The position numbers and the translations under genes are program-made. A DNA stretch of 64,000 nt from Stentor coeruleus (taxonomy: Eukaryota > Ciliophora > Heterotrichea > Heterotrichida > Stentoridae), in NCBI GenBank assembly GCA_001970955.1, contig MPUH01000072.1, positions 56,862 through 120,861 on the forward strand, given 5' to 3'. Positions 60,095-64,000 of this stretch are shown one piece after another. A model generated the notes under the pieces. That model worked only from the letters and a program-made list of their open reading frames with translations. It was not told where the DNA came from and ran no database searches. Every line of letters begins with the position of its first letter. Within the stretch, counting starts at the first letter, position 1.

Positions 60095-60764
60095 ATAGAG
60101 TAGTAAAAGATATAATTAATCTTTGAGAAGAATATTTTTTAGGCTTGAGTATTTACCTTTTTTTTTATGGCTTTAATGGCAAAATACTTTTATTTTTGGG
60201 TTTTGAGTTATTTGGCTTGTGAGGGTTTTATTGGTTTACTGTTAAGAGTTTTGGTTTGAGATTTAGGGATATGAAAGGTTTGAGGATTAAAAAATTTGCA
60301 AGATATTCATAGTTTTGGACTTTGGAGATAAAAAGAGGAATATTAGGATGAACCTATAAAACAAATAAAAAATTAAAGTTATGTAAAAGTGAGGCAATTA
60401 AAGAATAAGGTTTAAGTTTGTAATAAAAACTTGCATAAAAATTTCAAACAAAATTTAACTAGAAATTCAAACATAACTTATATATTTAGTAAATTCTTAT
60501 ATATATTCTTAAAATTGTTAACCATATAATAAAAAGCATATCATCAATTAAAATCAATATCATAACTAGTTTTGTTCTTATTAAATATTTCCTACAATCA
60601 AATCTAATTCCATATCTTTTTTAATACTTAAATTCTCTAACTTCTATAATATCATTTAACTTATATATCTAATCACTATATTAAAACTCATTACCCCTAC
60701 TAAAATACTCTAAAATCTTATCATTTAATTCAAAACTGAATAGAAACCCTAATTATACTATTTC
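60095..60764. other. Spacer between convergent genes
   Basis: 670 nt. G/T-rich after the Rab1-type gene, then C/A-rich before the stop of the minus-strand uS4 gene. No gene. Confidence 0.5.
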
Positions 60765-61359
60765 TTATTCATCATCTTCTTCATCTCCCTTGTCTTTTTT
60801 ACTAGCCTTAGCTAGGTTTCTCCTCTTAACTCTTCCAGGTCTGCCTCCACTAAGTGATGAGTTAGGGTCGTATTCAATATATTTCTCACTATCAACACGA
60901 ACCAAAAAGCTTGGAACATTAACAATTTGTTTACCAACACGAATATGTCTCTGCCTAATAAGCACACGAGCATGATGAATACTTTTCGCCATATTCTTCT
61001 TAAAAACTTTTGTTTGTAACCTTCTCTCCATAAACTTCTGTAAGGTCAAGCCCAAGACAAAATCAAGTTTCTTCTCTCCTTCATTAAGAAGACCAAGACG
61101 AACCATTCTTCGAATCAGAGCATTACCTTCAAAAATTCTTCTAGGATGAGTTTCTTCTAACGTTAACAACTCTCTTGCAGCCTTTCTGATTTTTGCAAGA
61201 GTAAGTTGAACCCTCCACACTTCTCTCTTGTTTTTCAAACCATACTGGCCCATGAGCATCATTTCTTGATCAAGTCTTTCTTTCTCGAATGGTCTTCGAG
61301 GGGTTTTTGAAGTTCGGCTTCCTAAGTTTTTTCTTACTTTTTCTATATGACTTGGTCAT
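60765..61359 (-). CDS. RPS9: Ribosomal protein uS4 (RPS9)
   Basis: Two exons joined by a 16-nt intron give 192 aa; the human protein is 194. The first exon plus splice gives [20 protein letters not shown], the eukaryotic RPS9 start. [72 protein letters not shown] and [11 protein letters not shown] follow. It is a core small-subunit protein that binds 18S rRNA early in assembly. It lies 123 nt from the eS1 gene on the same strand. Confidence 0.97.
61322..61337 (-). other. 16-nt intron in uS4 (RPS9) gene
   Basis: GTAAGAAAAAACTTAG is 16 nt, the only intron here that is not 15 nt. Removing exactly 16 bases is required to keep [21 protein letters not shown] in frame with the rest of the protein. 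Confidence 0.95.
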
Positions 61360-61482
61360 TTTTATCCACTCTTTATTAACTATCAATTGCCATGAATTTT
61401 ACCAAGTAAATCTTCATAATATAGTGAAATGCTTATATTTTAAGGCTTAGATATTGACTTTTAATCTCTAAATGACTCTAAT

Positions 61483-62241
61483 TTAACTACTTAATTCCGA
61501 AGTAAGCATGTTCTTGGCAGCATCTTCTTCAGGTTTGGCAGTTGTTGCAACTTCTTGAGGAACTTCTTTATACATCTCCATGAGTTTGGCTACATCAACT
61601 TTTGGTCTTTTGACGACTTTAATTTTCCTTACATATACGTTTTGCAGAGGGTAAATATGGTTGAAGTCTTCGCCAACAACACTTTTAACTAATCCTTGCA
61701 AATCGTTTGACTCAGCTTCAGTCTTAAGTAAGTTAAGCATTATTCTTCTTATCTGTTTTATCTGTGCAGATGTGGCGTAGCTAGTCTTTTTTACTTGCTT
61801 TGCTCTTTTAGATGTGAAAGCTATACAAAACAGTAATACTCTGACTCCGTCTTTGGTCTCTGCTTCCAAGTGGGCTTCAATAAGAGTCTGCCATTTTCTA
61901 AGAAGGGAACAAAGCCAGTCTCTAGTAAAGTCTAAACCATAAAAGCTTGTCAAGCAATGTTTTCCTTGAACATCATCAACAATAAGCTTGACTTTACGAT
62001 AAGCTAATTCGTCACTCCCTTGTAAGTCAGCTAAATTGGCTTCTAAAACTCTACCTTTCAACGCATCTGAGGCTATCTTTGTACCTTGGGTCTTGTTCAC
62101 GAAGGTCTTACCAACGTTCCTCACACTAAACACGGAAGGAGCTTTTACTTCATAAACTTCTTTCTTGGCAAAAGGATCACCTACACGCTTCTTTGCCCCT
62201 TTCCTTGCCTTGAAGACTCGCTTGTTCTTCCCTTGTGCCAT
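61483..62241 (-). CDS. RPS3A: Ribosomal protein eS1 (RPS3A)
   Basis: 252 aa, close to the family length. MAQGKNKRVFKARKGAKKRVGDPFAKKEVY, VNKTQGTKIASDALKGRVLE, LTSFYGLDFTRDWLCSLLRKWQ, RAKQVKKTSYATSAQIKQIRR and FNHIYPLQNVYVRKIKVVKRPK are all eS1 signatures. It is a eukaryote/archaea-specific small-subunit protein near the platform. No intron is evident. Codon choice looks more C/G-ending than in most neighbours, as expected for a highly expressed gene. It probably shares regulation with the adjacent uS4 gene. Confidence 0.97.
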   Translation of the reverse strand: MAQGKNKRVFKARKGAKKRVGDPFAKKEVYEVKAPSVFSVRNVGKTFVNKTQGTKIASDALKGRVLEANLADLQGSDELAYRKVKLIVDDVQGKHCLTSFYGLDFTRDWLCSLLRKWQTLIEAHLEAETKDGVRVLLFCIAFTSKRAKQVKKTSYATSAQIKQIRRIMLNLLKTEAESNDLQGLVKSVVGEDFNHIYPLQNVYVRKIKVVKRPKVDVAKLMEMYKEVPQEVATTAKPEEDAAKNMLTSELSS

Positions 62242-64000
62242 TTATTTTAAGCCATTAATACAAAGCTAAATTTTTATGTGTTTTTCCTTTGTCTTTGTCT
62301 TTGACTTAGGCTTTTTTAGCCACTCCATGCTTAGAAAAAAAATTAACCTTAAATGATAGTATTTCTTCTAATAAATCAGTTTCATTCATTATTTTCAGAA
62401 GTTTTAAAATCTATCAAGTAAATTTTCCCTTCTAGTTTCTTTTTGCTATTGAGTTTATTATTTTTTTTCGAAATAAAATATATAAGAGGAACTGCATTTG
62501 TATTTTGATGAACTAAATACAGGTTTTGGGTCATATAAAATCAAATCAGCCTATTTTACTTCTTATTTGATATATAGCTTTAGAATCTTGGGGAAATATA
62601 GACTTTGACGTGACTTACTACGAAACATAAGATTTTATGCTGAAAAAGTACCCCGTTTTAGGTTAGAAAGACTTTGTTTTGAAAAATACCTACACCAAGA
62701 GCATCGAAAATCCAAGATAAGATTTATGACTTTTAATACGCTGTTTTAGTAGATATTACTGCTTATAGAGTAGTAGGTCACGCATAAACTGATTTGACTA
62801 GTTTCAATATTTTCAAATACAGAACTTTGATTATTTTGACTCTGAAACATTCTTCAATTTCTTTGTAAGGTCATTTGGACACTGAGTATGCTGAGTAAAG
62901 TTTTTTCGTAGTCTAGGATGAACAATGATAAGATAATTTTTTGTGTGTATTTTGTAAATGTTGAAATTTATATCGGCTTGGAGTTAAATGCAAATTCATA
63001 ATTATTTCACGTAAATGTGCTGATAGTTTTCGAGTTCATTACATCTGATGTTAGTCTTTGCTGATACAAAAAAAATTCATGAAATTTTTCGTATTTTTAA
63101 AAGAAATTATTTGAAGAATTTAGTTTCAATTTTATCATCTGATTAGAAAAGGATTATTTTTAAATAAATCAGATAACCCTTAGAGTATTTACTTATATGT
63201 TTACCTTTTATGTGTTATAGTTTTAAAATATCCTGTAAACATTCAATTTCGAATGTTATAAAAATGAGAGTTTAGGAATATTAGCATTTGTATTTAGGTG
63301 AAATTTATAGCTTTAAGAAAGTTAATTATGATAAAGAAAATAATATTCAAAAATTTGAGCTTATATGCAATAAGAATTTCAGTAGCTATTATTAATCCTG
63401 CTTTTATTCTATACTTTATATACATATTAAAGAAAACTCGATAAAAAAAATATATTTTGAGTATATTTTATTATATCATTATATTATTTAAAATTCTAGC
63501 AAATCGGCAATGCTATAAGTGGCTGATATGTTTGATTGGTTTAGATATATATTTTTTATAGAATCTTTTATATTTAAGATTTAAATTTTATATAACTTTA
63601 ACTTATTTTAAATTTGAGAGAGAGAAAAGCTTTGCTTATGATAATTCTCATAAAAATTATTATTTCTAAGAACTTATTGTAAAAGATAAATTACTGTCTT
63701 CAGTAAAATTGATGATTAACTTCAAAGCACTTTAACGTTGGTTTAAATAAAATTTGGTATTAGAGACAGAAAGCGAAAGAAGTTAAAAGTGTTTTGAAAA
63801 ATTTAAACACATTTTTTTAAGAAAATCAAGAAGGGATTTAGACTGTGAAGGTATTTTACAACTTCTAATTAATGCTTGATTATAACTAAAAAACAGCTCA
63901 TAATTGTCTAAGACTAGGCTTATTCAATTAGAGACTTAGAAGAAACTTAAAGTATTTTTTACAGCCAATATAGACGATTTTTGATTATGGAGTATTTTAT
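62242..64000. other. AT-rich region to the window end
   Basis: 1759 nt upstream of the eS1 start. It is AT-rich, with no convincing frame, no copy of the repeats seen elsewhere and no tRNA or other structured RNA that I can recognise. It may hold a promoter and the start of a neighbouring intergenic region. Confidence 0.45.

Noticed and set aside
62242-64000. Hidden gene or structured RNA at the right end
   Set aside because: No frame with gene-like composition, no tRNA cloverleaf and no recognisable RNA motif could be found by eye.

Overview
This is a nuclear genome segment from a eukaryotic protist, most likely a heterotrich ciliate close to Stentor coeruleus. Three things support this. 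Genes are interrupted by extremely small introns: twelve of 15 nt and one of 16 nt, all GT...AG. TAA, TAG and TGA all act as stops, so the code is standard, unlike most ciliates. The sequence is AT-rich and gene-dense, with very short spacers and many protist-type signalling genes (CDPK, divergent Rabs, EF-hand arrays). The species name is an inference.

Layout. 1-5050: end of an unknown gene, an unknown basic protein, a two-repeat Myb protein, Rab GDI and tRNA-Trp(CCA). 5859-9146: a myristoylatable CDPK, then a long spacer holding a dispersed coding repeat and an assembly duplication. 9147-19000: CNOT9/RCD1, a reticulon-like membrane protein, a divergent ARMC9/POC5 ciliary pair, a coiled-coil protein and VPS50/syndetin. 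19082-24347: a vWA protein, a double cyclic-nucleotide-binding-domain protein, a Rab, THG1 and a coiled-coil protein. 25496-31583: a TMEM135-like protein, a pyruvate-kinase-like pseudoenzyme, a dead MAK/ICK-type kinase gene and a large EF-hand array protein. 32142-38216: RRP8, an LRR-TKL kinase, a coiled-coil protein, a UvrD/Srs2-type helicase and a degenerate mobile element. 38217-48796: a four-TM protein, a zinc-finger/PARP protein, an unknown, a CAP protein, IQCH, U1A/U2B'' and a WD40 protein. 48797-52534: a gene-poor stretch with two tiny paralogous MGC proteins. 52535-64000: an aromatic amino acid hydroxylase, unknowns, two Rabs and ribosomal proteins uS4 and eS1.

Themes. Membrane traffic is well represented (GDI, three Rabs, VPS50), as are cilia and basal bodies (ARMC9, POC5, IQCH) and RNA or ribosome work (CNOT9, THG1, RRP8, U1A/U2B'', RPS9, RPS3A). 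Several enzyme-family members have lost canonical residues: the pyruvate kinase, a Rab, the vWA protein and the CNBD protein.

Two window-wide features stand out. Six single-N gaps are each flanked by near-identical sequence of about 53-120 nt, which look like unmerged contig overlaps; collapsing one restores the EF-hand reading frame. Intergenic spacers show an extreme strand bias: on the sense strand, G far exceeds C after a gene and C far exceeds G before the next one.
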